Assembly (NCBI GenBank): GCA_016342285.1
Contig: JAEINQ010000042.1
Coordinates: 1 to 61,686, forward strand
From: Desulfobacterales bacterium
GTDB taxonomy: Bacteria > Desulfobacterota > Desulfobacteria > Desulfobacterales > JAEINQ01
Length of the DNA stretch: 61,686 nucleotides
Direction: 5' to 3'
Below, piece after piece: positions 8,967-17,099 of the stretch. Position numbers and translations under genes: made by a program. The notes beneath the pieces were generated by a model that was not told the origin of the DNA, did no database searches, and worked only from the letters and a program-made list of their open reading frames with translations. How positions within the stretch are numbered: the first letter of the stretch is position 1; every line of letters starts with the position of its first letter.

Positions 8967-11900
8967 ATGGAAAAAAGAATGAGGTTTAATTTAAGCAAAA
9001 AGATATTTATATTTACACTGGGGCCTTTCTTGGTGGTTATGTTGATTATGAGCATAGTGACTGTTCAAAATAAAATCAATACAGAAAAAAAACTGGTAAT
9101 GACAAGGCTGAATCACTACGCAACCCTCTTGGAGTCCGGCGACCTGAGTTTCGAGAGTATTACTCAAAAAGACAAGCTGGAATATAGTCTGGAAGAAAAT
9201 ATATTGGTTGCCGAATTGATTAAAAAGGATTATTCGACCCCCTATTCTACAAAACCCTCAGCTTTTGTTACTTCGATGGATACGCTACGAGTGGATAGCG
9301 CATTTGAAAAAAACGTAATCTTTTTCATTAGGAAAAACAATTCGTATGATTATCTCTACCCTATTGTTTATAATACTAATATTGTAGGCATTTTTCATGT
9401 TAAATTTCTGGATACATATATTAAGGCAAGAATTTTCAAATATGTTTATTTGATACTGTTTCTGAATGCATCTGGTTTAATGGTCTCATTCTTTACGATT
9501 GGGTTTTTGGTAAAAAGGGGCATTTTAAAAGGGCTTGCAGCATTGATGAAAGGCAGCGAAGAACTGACAAAGGGGAATCTTGATTATGTGATGCAAATAG
9601 ACTCAAATGACGAAATAGGAGATTTAGCTTCGAGTTTTAATCGTATGACCGCAGACCTTCGCAAGACAACTGTTTCACGTGATTTATTGATCAAAGAAGT
9701 ACATGAACGAAAAAGGATAGAAGAGGAATTGCGCAGTGCTACCGAACGCGCTAAAGCAGCAACAGTGGCAAAAAGTGAGTTTCTTGCCAACATGAGCCAT
9801 GAAATCCGGACCCCCATAAACGCCATCATCGGGATGTCTCATCTCTGCCTTGGGACAAAATTGAAACCCCAGCAACACAATTATATCCAGATGGTTCATC
9901 AGTCTTCACTGTTATTGCTGGGTATCATTAACGACATCCTGGATTTTTCAAAAATCGAGGCCGGGAAACTGGAACTGGAATCAATACCCTTTCGCCTGGA
10001 TGACGTATTAAATAAGCTAAGAAACATGATTTCCGTCAAGGCCCAGGAAAAAGGGATTGAGATTCTGTTTGATATCAATCCGAAGACACCGATTCAGTTG
10101 ATCGGCGATCCTCTACGTTTGGGTCAGATACTGCTCAACCTTACGGGAAACGCTTCGAAATTTACCGAAGCCGGTGAAATTGTGGTCCGGATCCAGCCGC
10201 TTCAAATGACAGGGGATGCGGTGGAACTTGAGGTGATGGTAAAGGACACGGGGATCGGGATGACCCCTGAACAACAATTAAAGCTCTTTCAGTCGTTCAG
10301 TCAGGCGGATACCACCACCACCCGCAGGTTCGGGGGCACAGGGCTGGGACTGGCAATCTCAAAACACCTGGTTCAGGAGATGAAGGGCCGGATCTGGGTT
10401 GAAAGTGAGGCGGGTAAGGGAAGCTGTTTTTTTTTCACCGCTGTCCTGGGCCGGGATGGTGAGAGCGAGGAAAAAGCCGCACCCTGGTTTCCGGTAGATT
10501 TGGAGCAATTTAAAATTCTGGTAGTGGATGATGTTGCCAGCACGCGCCAAATGTTTGCAGCGACGCTTGGTTCCTTTTCCTTTAGGGTGACCTGCGTTGA
10601 TTCCGGGGAGGCTGCTCTGGAAGCAATTGAAACAGCCCCGGAGGATGACCCATTCCGGCTGGTGCTGATGGACTATATCATGCCGGGAATGGATGGCATT
10701 GAAGCCTCACGACTGATTAAACAATCGCCTCGCCTGACCGATGTTCCCTGCATCATCATGGTGACCGCTCTTGGCAGGGACGAGGTTATGGGGAAGGCCA
10801 AGGAAGCCGGCCTGGAGGGATTCCTCACAAAGCCGGTGACCCCTTCCGACCTGCTGGATACCATTCTGGGGACACTCGGAGGTACTGGGGGGCTCCGCAA
10901 GGGAGAACTGTCTTCTGATCACTGGAAGATAAAGACCCTGGAGGGTATCAAGGGAGCCCATGTGCTTCTGGTTGAGGACAACACCATCAATCAACTCGTG
11001 GCAAAGGATCTTCTCACCCAGGCGGGGTTGCATGTGGCCATCGCCGGTAATGGAAAACAAGCTGTTGAACGGGCCGGTACAGTCGATTTTGATGCCATCC
11101 TGATGGATATTCAGATGCCTGAAATGGATGGCTATGAAGCCACGAAGGCCATCCGCGACAACACATCCGGACATCAGCCACCCATCATCGCCATGACGGC
11201 GAATGTCATGGCCGGGGACCGAGAGCTCTGTCTCAGCGCCGGCATGGACGATCATGTGGCCAAACCCATCGAACCCAGGCATCTGTTTGAGACCCTGGTT
11301 AAATGGATACCGGAATTTGAAAGAGAACTTGTGAAGCCAATGATATTACCGGAAGAATCCATAGATCCAAAAACGCACCTTCCAGGTGAGCTGGACGGCA
11401 TCGATATTGAGACAGGATTACGGAGAACCGGCGGAAATATTGGACTTTACATCAACCTTTTGAACCATTTTATTACAGATCATGGCAATGACACTGAAAT
11501 TATTGCCGACGCCCTTGCACAAAAGGACTTCACCTTGGCGCACCGCACAGCTCATACGCTGAAAGGCGTTGCAGGAGGAATTGGCGCACTGACACTCTAT
11601 GACATCGCCCAGCAGGTTGAAACCGCGTTAAAGGATAGTTACCAACCCAGGCTTATCGAACCGTTACTGGAAAAGATGGGCCTGAATCTGCGGAAAATTA
11701 TAGACGATCTGCAAAAAAAGATTTTGCCACCGTCGTCCGTTGAAATGAAAAGCCAAAGCACTCAGCCCATTGATATGAAAGCGTTGAGCTCTCTTCTGGA
11801 CGCGCTTCAGGGGCTGGCCAAAGAAATGGATCCTGATATGGAAGACAAAGCCGAAGAATTAAACCAGATGCTCCATTGTCATGGCAGTAGGCATTCAAAG

Positions 11901-12065
11901 TTGGGTGCCAGGCTGGCAGATCAAGCGGCAAACTTGGATTTTGAAGACACTCTCGAAACGTTGGCAGCGCTCAGGCAGGCCTTTGGCAATAAGATTAAGA
12001 TGTTACCTTCAGGTGACCGTGACCAGCCCGTCGTTGACAAAACAAGAGAAGGAACGCATGAATGA
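8967..12065 (+). CDS. hybrid histidine kinase with two receivers and Hpt
   Basis: 1032 aa from the ATG at 8967; a TTG at 8958 is an alternative and neither has a strong ribosome-binding site. Order: membrane segment about 10-33, periplasmic sensor about 34-155, membrane segment about 157-182, HAMP about 185-235, HisKA with His278 in NMSHEIRTP, HATPase with DTGIGM and [10 protein letters not shown], receiver 1 with Asp569 in [10 protein letters not shown], receiver 2 with Asp714 in [12 protein letters not shown], and Hpt with His863 in AHTLKG. A complete phosphorelay on one chain. The small sensor probably contacts the upstream binding protein. The first 800 nt are AT-rich and the rest GC-rich, as if two sources were joined near nt 9770. 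Its stop overlaps the next gene. Confidence 0.93.
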   Translation: MEKRMRFNLSKKIFIFTLGPFLVVMLIMSIVTVQNKINTEKKLVMTRLNHYATLLESGDLSFESITQKDKLEYSLEENILVAELIKKDYSTPYSTKPSAFVTSMDTLRVDSAFEKNVIFFIRKNNSYDYLYPIVYNTNIVGIFHVKFLDTYIKARIFKYVYLILFLNASGLMVSFFTIGFLVKRGILKGLAALMKGSEELTKGNLDYVMQIDSNDEIGDLASSFNRMTADLRKTTVSRDLLIKEVHERKRIEEELRSATERAKAATVAKSEFLANMSHEIRTPINAIIGMSHLCLGTKLKPQQHNYIQMVHQSSLLLLGIINDILDFSKIEAGKLELESIPFRLDDVLNKLRNMISVKAQEKGIEILFDINPKTPIQLIGDPLRLGQILLNLTGNASKFTEAGEIVVRIQPLQMTGDAVELEVMVKDTGIGMTPEQQLKLFQSFSQADTTTTRRFGGTGLGLAISKHLVQEMKGRIWVESEAGKGSCFFFTAVLGRDGESEEKAAPWFPVDLEQFKILVVDDVASTRQMFAATLGSFSFRVTCVDSGEAALEAIETAPEDDPFRLVLMDYIMPGMDGIEASRLIKQSPRLTDVPCIIMVTALGRDEVMGKAKEAGLEGFLTKPVTPSDLLDTILGTLGGTGGLRKGELSSDHWKIKTLEGIKGAHVLLVEDNTINQLVAKDLLTQAGLHVAIAGNGKQAVERAGTVDFDAILMDIQMPEMDGYEATKAIRDNTSGHQPPIIAMTANVMAGDRELCLSAGMDDHVAKPIEPRHLFETLVKWIPEFERELVKPMILPEESIDPKTHLPGELDGIDIETGLRRTGGNIGLYINLLNHFITDHGNDTEIIADALAQKDFTLAHRTAHTLKGVAGGIGALTLYDIAQQVETALKDSYQPRLIEPLLEKMGLNLRKIIDDLQKKILPPSSVEMKSQSTQPIDMKALSSLLDALQGLAKEMDPDMEDKAEELNQMLHCHGSRHSKLGARLADQAANLDFEDTLETLAALRQAFGNKIKMLPSGDRDQPVVDKTREGTHE

Positions 12066-12960
12066 GTCCAGCCGCATCCTGATCGTGGACGATGAGCGAC
12101 ACAACATTAAAGTGCTGACGGAACATTTACGTGAAGAGTATAAGATCATGGCCGCCAAAACCGGGGAACAGGCGCTGAATGCTGTCCAGGGACCCAAACC
12201 GCCGGACCTGATTCTGCTGGACATCATGATGCCCGGCATCAATGGGCATGAGGTGTGCAGAAAACTCAAAGCCGATAACCATAGCATGCACATTCCGGTG
12301 ATATTTGTATCAGCCCTTGATGCATCCGATGATGAGTCCCATGGATTTGAATTGGGTGCTGTTGACTATATCACCAAGCCGTTTACGCCGGCTATCGTCA
12401 AGGCGAGGGTCAGGACCCCCATCCAGTTGAAACAAAAATCAGACCTTCTTGAACGTATGGCTTCAATCGATGGTCTTACAGAAATTCCAAACCGTCGAAA
12501 TTTTGATGGCATGCTTGAAAGGGAGCTTCGCAGGGCAGCAAGAAATGGATCTTTATTGTCATTGATAGTAATGGACATTGATTTTTTTAAGAAATACAAC
12601 GACTATTACGGACATGCCGAGGGCGATGACTGTCTGAGGCGAGTGGCAAAAGCCTTAACCGGGTGTATGAGAAGGGCTTCTGATTTTGCCGCTCGTTATG
12701 GGGGGGAAGAGTTTGCGGTAATCCTTCCGGAAACCGACAGACATGGAGCGATGATCGTCGCTGAAAAGATGCGGCTTGGAGTGGTACAATTGAATATCGG
12801 ACACGCTGCATCGGATGTGGCGGATCATGTCAGTCTCAGTTTGGGCGTGGCAACTGTTTCAGGCCACCAGGACAGTTCTCCTGTTGATCTTGTCAGAGCA
12901 GCGGATGCTTCTCTCTATAAAGCGAAAGAAACCGGCAGGAACCGGGTTTTTTTCGGTTAA
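12058..12960 (+). CDS. receiver-GGDEF response regulator (diguanylate cyclase)
   Basis: 300 aa. The start at 12058 overlaps the kinase stop by 8 nt and has AGAGAAGGA upstream; longer upstream extensions of the frame are not supported. Receiver at about 5-120 with the acceptor in [15 protein letters not shown], then a GGDEF domain at about 140-298. The active-site loop reads GGEEF, and an inhibitory-site RASD lies five residues before it, so both catalysis and product inhibition by c-di-GMP look intact. It is the obvious output of the preceding phosphorelay: ligand binding would alter c-di-GMP levels. Confidence 0.93.
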   Translation: MNESSRILIVDDERHNIKVLTEHLREEYKIMAAKTGEQALNAVQGPKPPDLILLDIMMPGINGHEVCRKLKADNHSMHIPVIFVSALDASDDESHGFELGAVDYITKPFTPAIVKARVRTPIQLKQKSDLLERMASIDGLTEIPNRRNFDGMLERELRRAARNGSLLSLIVMDIDFFKKYNDYYGHAEGDDCLRRVAKALTGCMRRASDFAARYGGEEFAVILPETDRHGAMIVAEKMRLGVVQLNIGHAASDVADHVSLSLGVATVSGHQDSSPVDLVRAADASLYKAKETGRNRVFFG

Positions 12961-12991
12961 AGAAATAATAACTTACCCAAGAAAGAAAAAA

Positions 12992-13591
12992 ATGGACAAG
13001 AAACCCCGTATTTTAATTGTAGATGATGAACGATTCAATATAAAAATCTTAGCGGGACTTTTACATGAAGATTATAAGATCATGGCCGCCAAGACCGGGG
13101 AGCAGGCCCTGAAAACATTGCAGGGAGAAATACTGCCGGACTTGATTTTACTTGATATCATGATGCCAGGTATGGACGGATATGAGGTTTGTGAAAGGCT
13201 TAAAGCAGATGAAAGAGCAAAACATATTCCCGTTATTTTTGTAACAGCGGTTACTGAAATAGAGGATGCGGCCAGAGGGTTTCAAGCAGGTGCCGTGGAT
13301 TTTATACAAAAGCCGCTGAACCCGGTAATGGCCAAGGCCAGGGTGGATCTGCATATCAACCTGCATAAAAGCATGGAGGACCTGAAAGAAGCCTTGTTCC
13401 AGGTCAAGAAATTAAGTGGGCTTCTGCCCATTTGTTCACATTGTAAAAAAATTAGAGATGACAAAGGATATTGGAATCAAATTGAGTCATATATTCAGGA
13501 TCATTCAGAAGCCGAATTCAGCCATGGTATCTGTCAGGAATGTGCCAAGAAACATTATCCGGATCTTGATCTTTACGATGATGAAAGTTGA
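12992..13591 (+). CDS. receiver protein with C-terminal Cys-x2-Cys module
   Basis: 199 aa from the ATG at 12992, where the receiver similarity begins; the longer frame runs back into the GGDEF gene. Receiver at about 4-120 with the acceptor in [15 protein letters not shown], closely similar to the preceding receiver. A short helix then leads to a module from about 144: Cys148-x2-Cys151, a W-N-Q-I-E core, and Cys181-x2-Cys184, ending Asp/Glu-rich. The four Cys could bind zinc or another metal. The same module, over 80 percent alike in DNA by eye, ends the PAS protein at 17100-19793. Its function is not known to me. Confidence 0.88.
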   Translation: MDKKPRILIVDDERFNIKILAGLLHEDYKIMAAKTGEQALKTLQGEILPDLILLDIMMPGMDGYEVCERLKADERAKHIPVIFVTAVTEIEDAARGFQAGAVDFIQKPLNPVMAKARVDLHINLHKSMEDLKEALFQVKKLSGLLPICSHCKKIRDDKGYWNQIESYIQDHSEAEFSHGICQECAKKHYPDLDLYDDES

Positions 13592-13640
13592 GGATAATCC
13601 CATTCGCAACCTCCGTTGGCCCCGGACAGATCAAACATAA

Positions 13641-13692
13641 CAATCCAATCCTTGACTGTTCAATACGGTCATTTTCGGCAGTCATTCCTCGA
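13641..13692 (+). repeat. 3' flank repeat of Cys module, copy 1
   Basis: Aligns with 19838-19890; shared blocks include TCCTTGACTGTTCAATAC and TCATTCCT. Both copies lie 50-60 bp beyond the stop codon of a gene ending in the same Cys-x2-Cys module, so the duplicated DNA unit extends past the coding sequence. Confidence 0.7.
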
Positions 13693-13786
13693 AAATGAGC
13701 CTTTCAGATCTGGTTGAATGACCAGCGGACAACGCCTATGGAACTGCAGTATTCCTGACAACTGAAAACCGAGCAATACCGTTTAT

Positions 13787-13823
13787 AAGCCGGGGCAGGG
13801 ACCGTCCTTTCCCCGGCTTCGTG
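13787..13823 (+). terminator. probable intrinsic terminator
   Basis: Perfect 9-bp stem AAGCCGGGG / CCCCGGCTT (13787-13795 and 13811-13819) with a GGAC/GTCC inner pairing, followed by a modest T-rich run. It would end the binding-protein/kinase/GGDEF operon about 200 bp past the last stop. Confidence 0.5.
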
Positions 13824-14203
13824 TTTTATCCGTAGATGGTCTCAACCCAGCTGATGGCCACCTTATCGCCCATCTTGCTGAGATGGCTTGAGTGGTGGAC
13901 AAATTCGCATGCCTGAGAATGACCTTGCTGAAGATTTCCAGCTCTCAATCTCTCCGCTCCCGTAGTGTCAGGCTGCACGATAACCGCTATAAGTTCCTAA
14001 TCCACCTCCTCCATGCCATTTTTCGCGAGCACCTTTGCACTGGTTTCTGTGCATGTCCGGTATTTCATGAAAGATCCTGCCACAGGATGCCTTACTATAG
14101 CTTCATAGCGAATCGGATTGTTTTTTCTATTGTACGCTGATCGGTTGTGTCGTATTCGGGGCTCTCATTGGAATTCCTTTTGCACCAACGCGTGCGGTGA
14201 CCC

Positions 14204-15460
14204 ATGGTTTCAACCCTCACATCATTTCTGGCGCTGTATATGGCCGTATTCACCCTGCTCACGGGTGTTGGCCTGCTGGGCACGTTCCTGAGTTTGCGAA
14301 TGACCGTGGCAGGGTTTTCCACGGAAGTCATCGGGCTAATCCTGGCCGCCTACTACGTCGGACTCGTTATGGGATCGTTTGTCTGCCAACGGCTCGTGGC
14401 GCGGGTCGGTCACATCCGCACGTTTGCCGCCATGGCCGCTGTGGCCACGGCGGCGGTGATGCTTCACGGGGTCTTTTTCTCGGCCTGGGCCTGGGGGTTG
14501 CTGAGATTGGTGACCGGTATCGCCATCATCGGGCTCTACATGGTCATCGAGAGCTGGCTGAATGAATGCACCGAGCCCCGGTTTCGGGGACGGGTGTTTT
14601 CCTTCTACATGGTGCTATCCTATCTGGGTATCGGTTTTGGGCAGATCCTGTTGAACCTGGCCGACCCGTCCCTGCCCACCCATTTCTTCATTGCCGGGAT
14701 GCTTCTGGCCCTGTGTCTGGTCCCCGTCTCAATGACCACGGCCATTTCACCGTCTATGCCGCCCCCGTCACGTTTTAACCTTTTCGCGCTGTTGAAAAAA
14801 GCGCCGCTGGGGATGGCGGGTTGTCTCACGGCAGGCCTCATCAACAGTGCCTTCTATAGCATGGGACCGGTGTTTGCTCATGCCATTGACCTCAGCGTGT
14901 CGCAGCTCTCCCTGCTCATGGGGGCCACCGTCTTGGGCGGACTGCTGCTCCAGTGGCCGGTGGGTCTTATATCTGACCGATTTGACCGTACACGGGTGCT
15001 GCCGGTGCTGTCCGTATTGGTGGCAACGATCAGTTCGCTCGTCGTTCTCACCGCCGGACTGCCCTTTGCCGGGCTGCTGGTGATCATGGTGTGCTTCGGG
15101 GGTGTTTTTTTTACGATCTACCCCGTGGCGGTGGCTCGTAGCCATGACCTGTTCGATGCCGGAGAGGTGGTTTCGGTGAGCACCGGGCTGTTGATCAGTT
15201 ACGGCATCGGCGCCTGTATTGGTCCGGTGGCCGCTGCGTTTGTCATGAAGACGGTAAACTCTCCATACGGTCTTTTTGCATTTATGGCTGTCGTTCCTAT
15301 CGTGTATGCGGCCATGGCCCATTTCCTGCGGCGACGGGAAATGATCGTAATTGTTCCTGTAGCAGACCAGTCCACTTACATGCCCATGATGCGGACCTCC
15401 ACCGTAGCCATGGTCATCGATCCCCGCACTGAATCAGAAAAGATGCCTTCAGGGCAGTAG
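14204..15460 (+). CDS. MFS transporter, YcaD-like
   Basis: 418 aa with about twelve hydrophobic segments and the major-facilitator pattern. The IESWLNE motif after the fifth segment is typical of the YcaD-like branch, and SDRFDRTRVLP is the central-loop motif. E. coli YcaD is about 380 residues; here a roughly 30-residue hydrophilic C-terminal tail is added. Inner-membrane exporter or facilitator of unknown substrate. It stands alone between repeat-rich spacers; the start has only a weak GGTGA upstream. Confidence 0.85.
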   Translation: MVSTLTSFLALYMAVFTLLTGVGLLGTFLSLRMTVAGFSTEVIGLILAAYYVGLVMGSFVCQRLVARVGHIRTFAAMAAVATAAVMLHGVFFSAWAWGLLRLVTGIAIIGLYMVIESWLNECTEPRFRGRVFSFYMVLSYLGIGFGQILLNLADPSLPTHFFIAGMLLALCLVPVSMTTAISPSMPPPSRFNLFALLKKAPLGMAGCLTAGLINSAFYSMGPVFAHAIDLSVSQLSLLMGATVLGGLLLQWPVGLISDRFDRTRVLPVLSVLVATISSLVVLTAGLPFAGLLVIMVCFGGVFFTIYPVAVARSHDLFDAGEVVSVSTGLLISYGIGACIGPVAAAFVMKTVNSPYGLFAFMAVVPIVYAAMAHFLRRREMIVIVPVADQSTYMPMMRTSTVAMVIDPRTESEKMPSGQ

Positions 15461-15536
15461 TATGCCCAATGAAGCTGAAACAGTCACTGCCGATGATTTC
15501 CCCTGCTTGATTGGATGAACAAAGGGATATTCTAAC

Positions 15537-15615
15537 CAGCATAAAGGACTATAGCGGAAAAACATCTTCCTTGTATCTGCAGTAACCTCGACAATCGCTC
15601 AACTTAGGTTTCAGC
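15537..15615 (+). repeat. dispersed repeat B, copy 1
   Basis: About 79 bp aligning with 40585-40660 at roughly 80 percent by eye, same orientation. Shared blocks include GCATAAAGGAC, GCGGAAAAACATCTTCCTT and CTCGACAAT. It sits in a roughly 420 bp gene-free stretch (15461-15883). Confidence 0.7.
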
Positions 15616-15802
15616 CTTTCCCGGTTTGAATCTGTCCTAATGAAACTTTGTCCAGTACCTTATACGCCTATGGATCGACAGTATTCCAATGGCCGATCGT
15701 GCTCAAGAATACCATCATTGTCCATCGGAGTCGGGACCCTGAGTGAACCGGCGTGATCTTGATTTTGGTTGCAGGTTCATACAAAGTGTGGAATATCTAA
15801 GG

Positions 15803-15853
15803 CATTCTTATGGAATTCAAGTGATTCCGGAATATTAGCGGGGCTTGCAAACA
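15803..15853 (+). repeat. left direct repeat flanking fkbM-type gene
   Basis: Matches 16701-16751 in the same orientation; shared blocks include GTGATT-CGGAATATT and GGCAAACA-like ends. The two copies bracket one gene exactly. Confidence 0.65.
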
Positions 15854-15883
15854 TTACGCAGTCTATCTGATGGGATTATCTAC

Positions 15884-16654
15884 ATGACAAACTCAAATAA
15901 TACCATTTCGAAGAAACCATTGAACGAGGAAATGACCTTTAAAGTAAATTCTAACAGTGGTGAAGCCTTAGCCACTATACGTGCACCAGCGGATGGATTG
16001 ACGGCAGCGGTAATCGAAAAAATAGTTAGTGGTAAGGAATATCGGCGATTTCCTCAGCATTTCCTGGAACCGATGGTGGTTATAGATGTTGGTGCTAACG
16101 CTGGGGCCGCAATCATTTTCTTTAAACTGAAGTTTCCACAGGCAAAAATCCATGGATTTGAGCCTTCCCCAGATATATGGGCTTACCTTAAACACAACAC
16201 TCAAAATTTCCCGAATATCGATGTTTACCCCTTCGGTTTGCTCGCTGAGAACGGCAGCGCAAATTTCTACCCAGGAATCCGGTCAACAGTAGAGAGCTCT
16301 TTTATACCCCACGCCGGTACCGTTAGTCAGCCAGTGGAGGCGCATTTCAGACGAGCATCAACGGTATTTGAAGAGCTATCCATAGAGCATATTTCAATAT
16401 TAAAGATCGACACGGAAGGAGCCGAAGTCGAGATACTGACTGATCTCCAGTCGTGGTTGCCCAAAATTGAACTCATCTTTATCGAGTTCCACTCCGAAGA
16501 GGATCGATTGGCCATTGACCAATTGCTGACGCCGTTTTTTATACTTTCCGATTTTTCAATGGACGGCTGCCATAGAGGGTTAATGACCTACCTTTCTAAG
16601 CGGAAAGCAAGAGAGATAGCCAGCATTGAGAGGTCAAGAATATGCCGTTCTTAA
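15884..16654 (+). CDS. FkbM family methyltransferase
   Basis: 256 aa from the ATG at 15884. A TTG 39 nt earlier would extend the frame into the flanking repeat and is disfavoured. The SAM-binding motif VIDVGANAGAAI is at about residue 65, the acidic-Pro motif HGFEPSP follows, and LKIDTEGAE is the FkbM signature at about 180. Such enzymes O-methylate sugars, polyketides or surface glycans; the acceptor is unknown and no glycan genes are near. It is bracketed by direct repeats of about 50 bp and is AT-richer than the window average, so recent acquisition as a single-gene cassette is plausible. Confidence 0.88.
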   Translation: MTNSNNTISKKPLNEEMTFKVNSNSGEALATIRAPADGLTAAVIEKIVSGKEYRRFPQHFLEPMVVIDVGANAGAAIIFFKLKFPQAKIHGFEPSPDIWAYLKHNTQNFPNIDVYPFGLLAENGSANFYPGIRSTVESSFIPHAGTVSQPVEAHFRRASTVFEELSIEHISILKIDTEGAEVEILTDLQSWLPKIELIFIEFHSEEDRLAIDQLLTPFFILSDFSMDGCHRGLMTYLSKRKAREIASIERSRICRS

Positions 16655-16700
16655 ATGTGATTTTGATCCCAAGCTTTGGCAGACTGAGCAACACCAATCT

Positions 16701-16751
16701 CATTCCGATGGTTTATATGTGATTTCGGAATATTGGAGGGATTGGCAAACA
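16701..16751 (+). repeat. right direct repeat flanking fkbM-type gene
   Basis: Second copy of the element at 15803-15853, starting 47 bp after the methyltransferase stop and 70 bp before repeat A copy 2. Confidence 0.65.
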
Positions 16752-16821
16752 GTCCGCGGTCCGTCAGTGTAACCACCCCAGCCGAGGATTGTTGTTGGCA
16801 GTCTTTTGTTAGGCAGTGGGC

Positions 16822-16985
16822 TGAGCCTCGGCTCATGGTTGCGCTTGCCTATACTTCTGAAGTATCCTGAAACCACATCTCGCATTGGCCTCTGATGCCC
16901 TCTGGCTATGCTTGGCGCTATTACGAATACCAAAGGAATCCTTGAAACGTTTGGCACTCAAGGATAATGCAAAAATGGTTAAGTT
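16822..16985 (+). repeat. dispersed degenerate repeat A, copy 2
   Basis: Second copy of the roughly 165 bp element at 7284-7450. It includes a GTATCCTGAAA block, TTACGAATACC, GGAATCCTTG and GGCACTCAAGGATAATGCA. It precedes the PAS-protein gene, as copy 1 precedes the binding-protein gene. Confidence 0.7.
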
Positions 16986-17099
16986 TTCAGAGACCAAAAA
17001 AAGTCAATGATACAGCGACTAACCTTGATATATGACGGGTGTTACACATAATGCAAGTACGCAAAACTTAAGAAGACCCAATTGTCGAAGGTAATATTC

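Larger units (their letters stand above)
13592..14203. other. intergenic region with repeat and hairpin
   Basis: About 610 bp with no credible gene; an 82-codon plus frame at 13892-14140 has no ribosome-binding site or recognisable composition. It holds a copy of the module-flank repeat (13641-13692) and a terminator-like hairpin at 13787-13819. Confidence 0.5.

Noticed and set aside
13892..14140. An 82-codon plus-strand frame
   Set aside because: No ribosome-binding site, random-looking product, lies in repeat-bearing spacer.
16790..16870. Integron attC site at the TTGTTAGGC stretch
   Set aside because: One core-like heptamer only. The matching inverse core is absent or in the wrong orientation, and no integrase gene is present.
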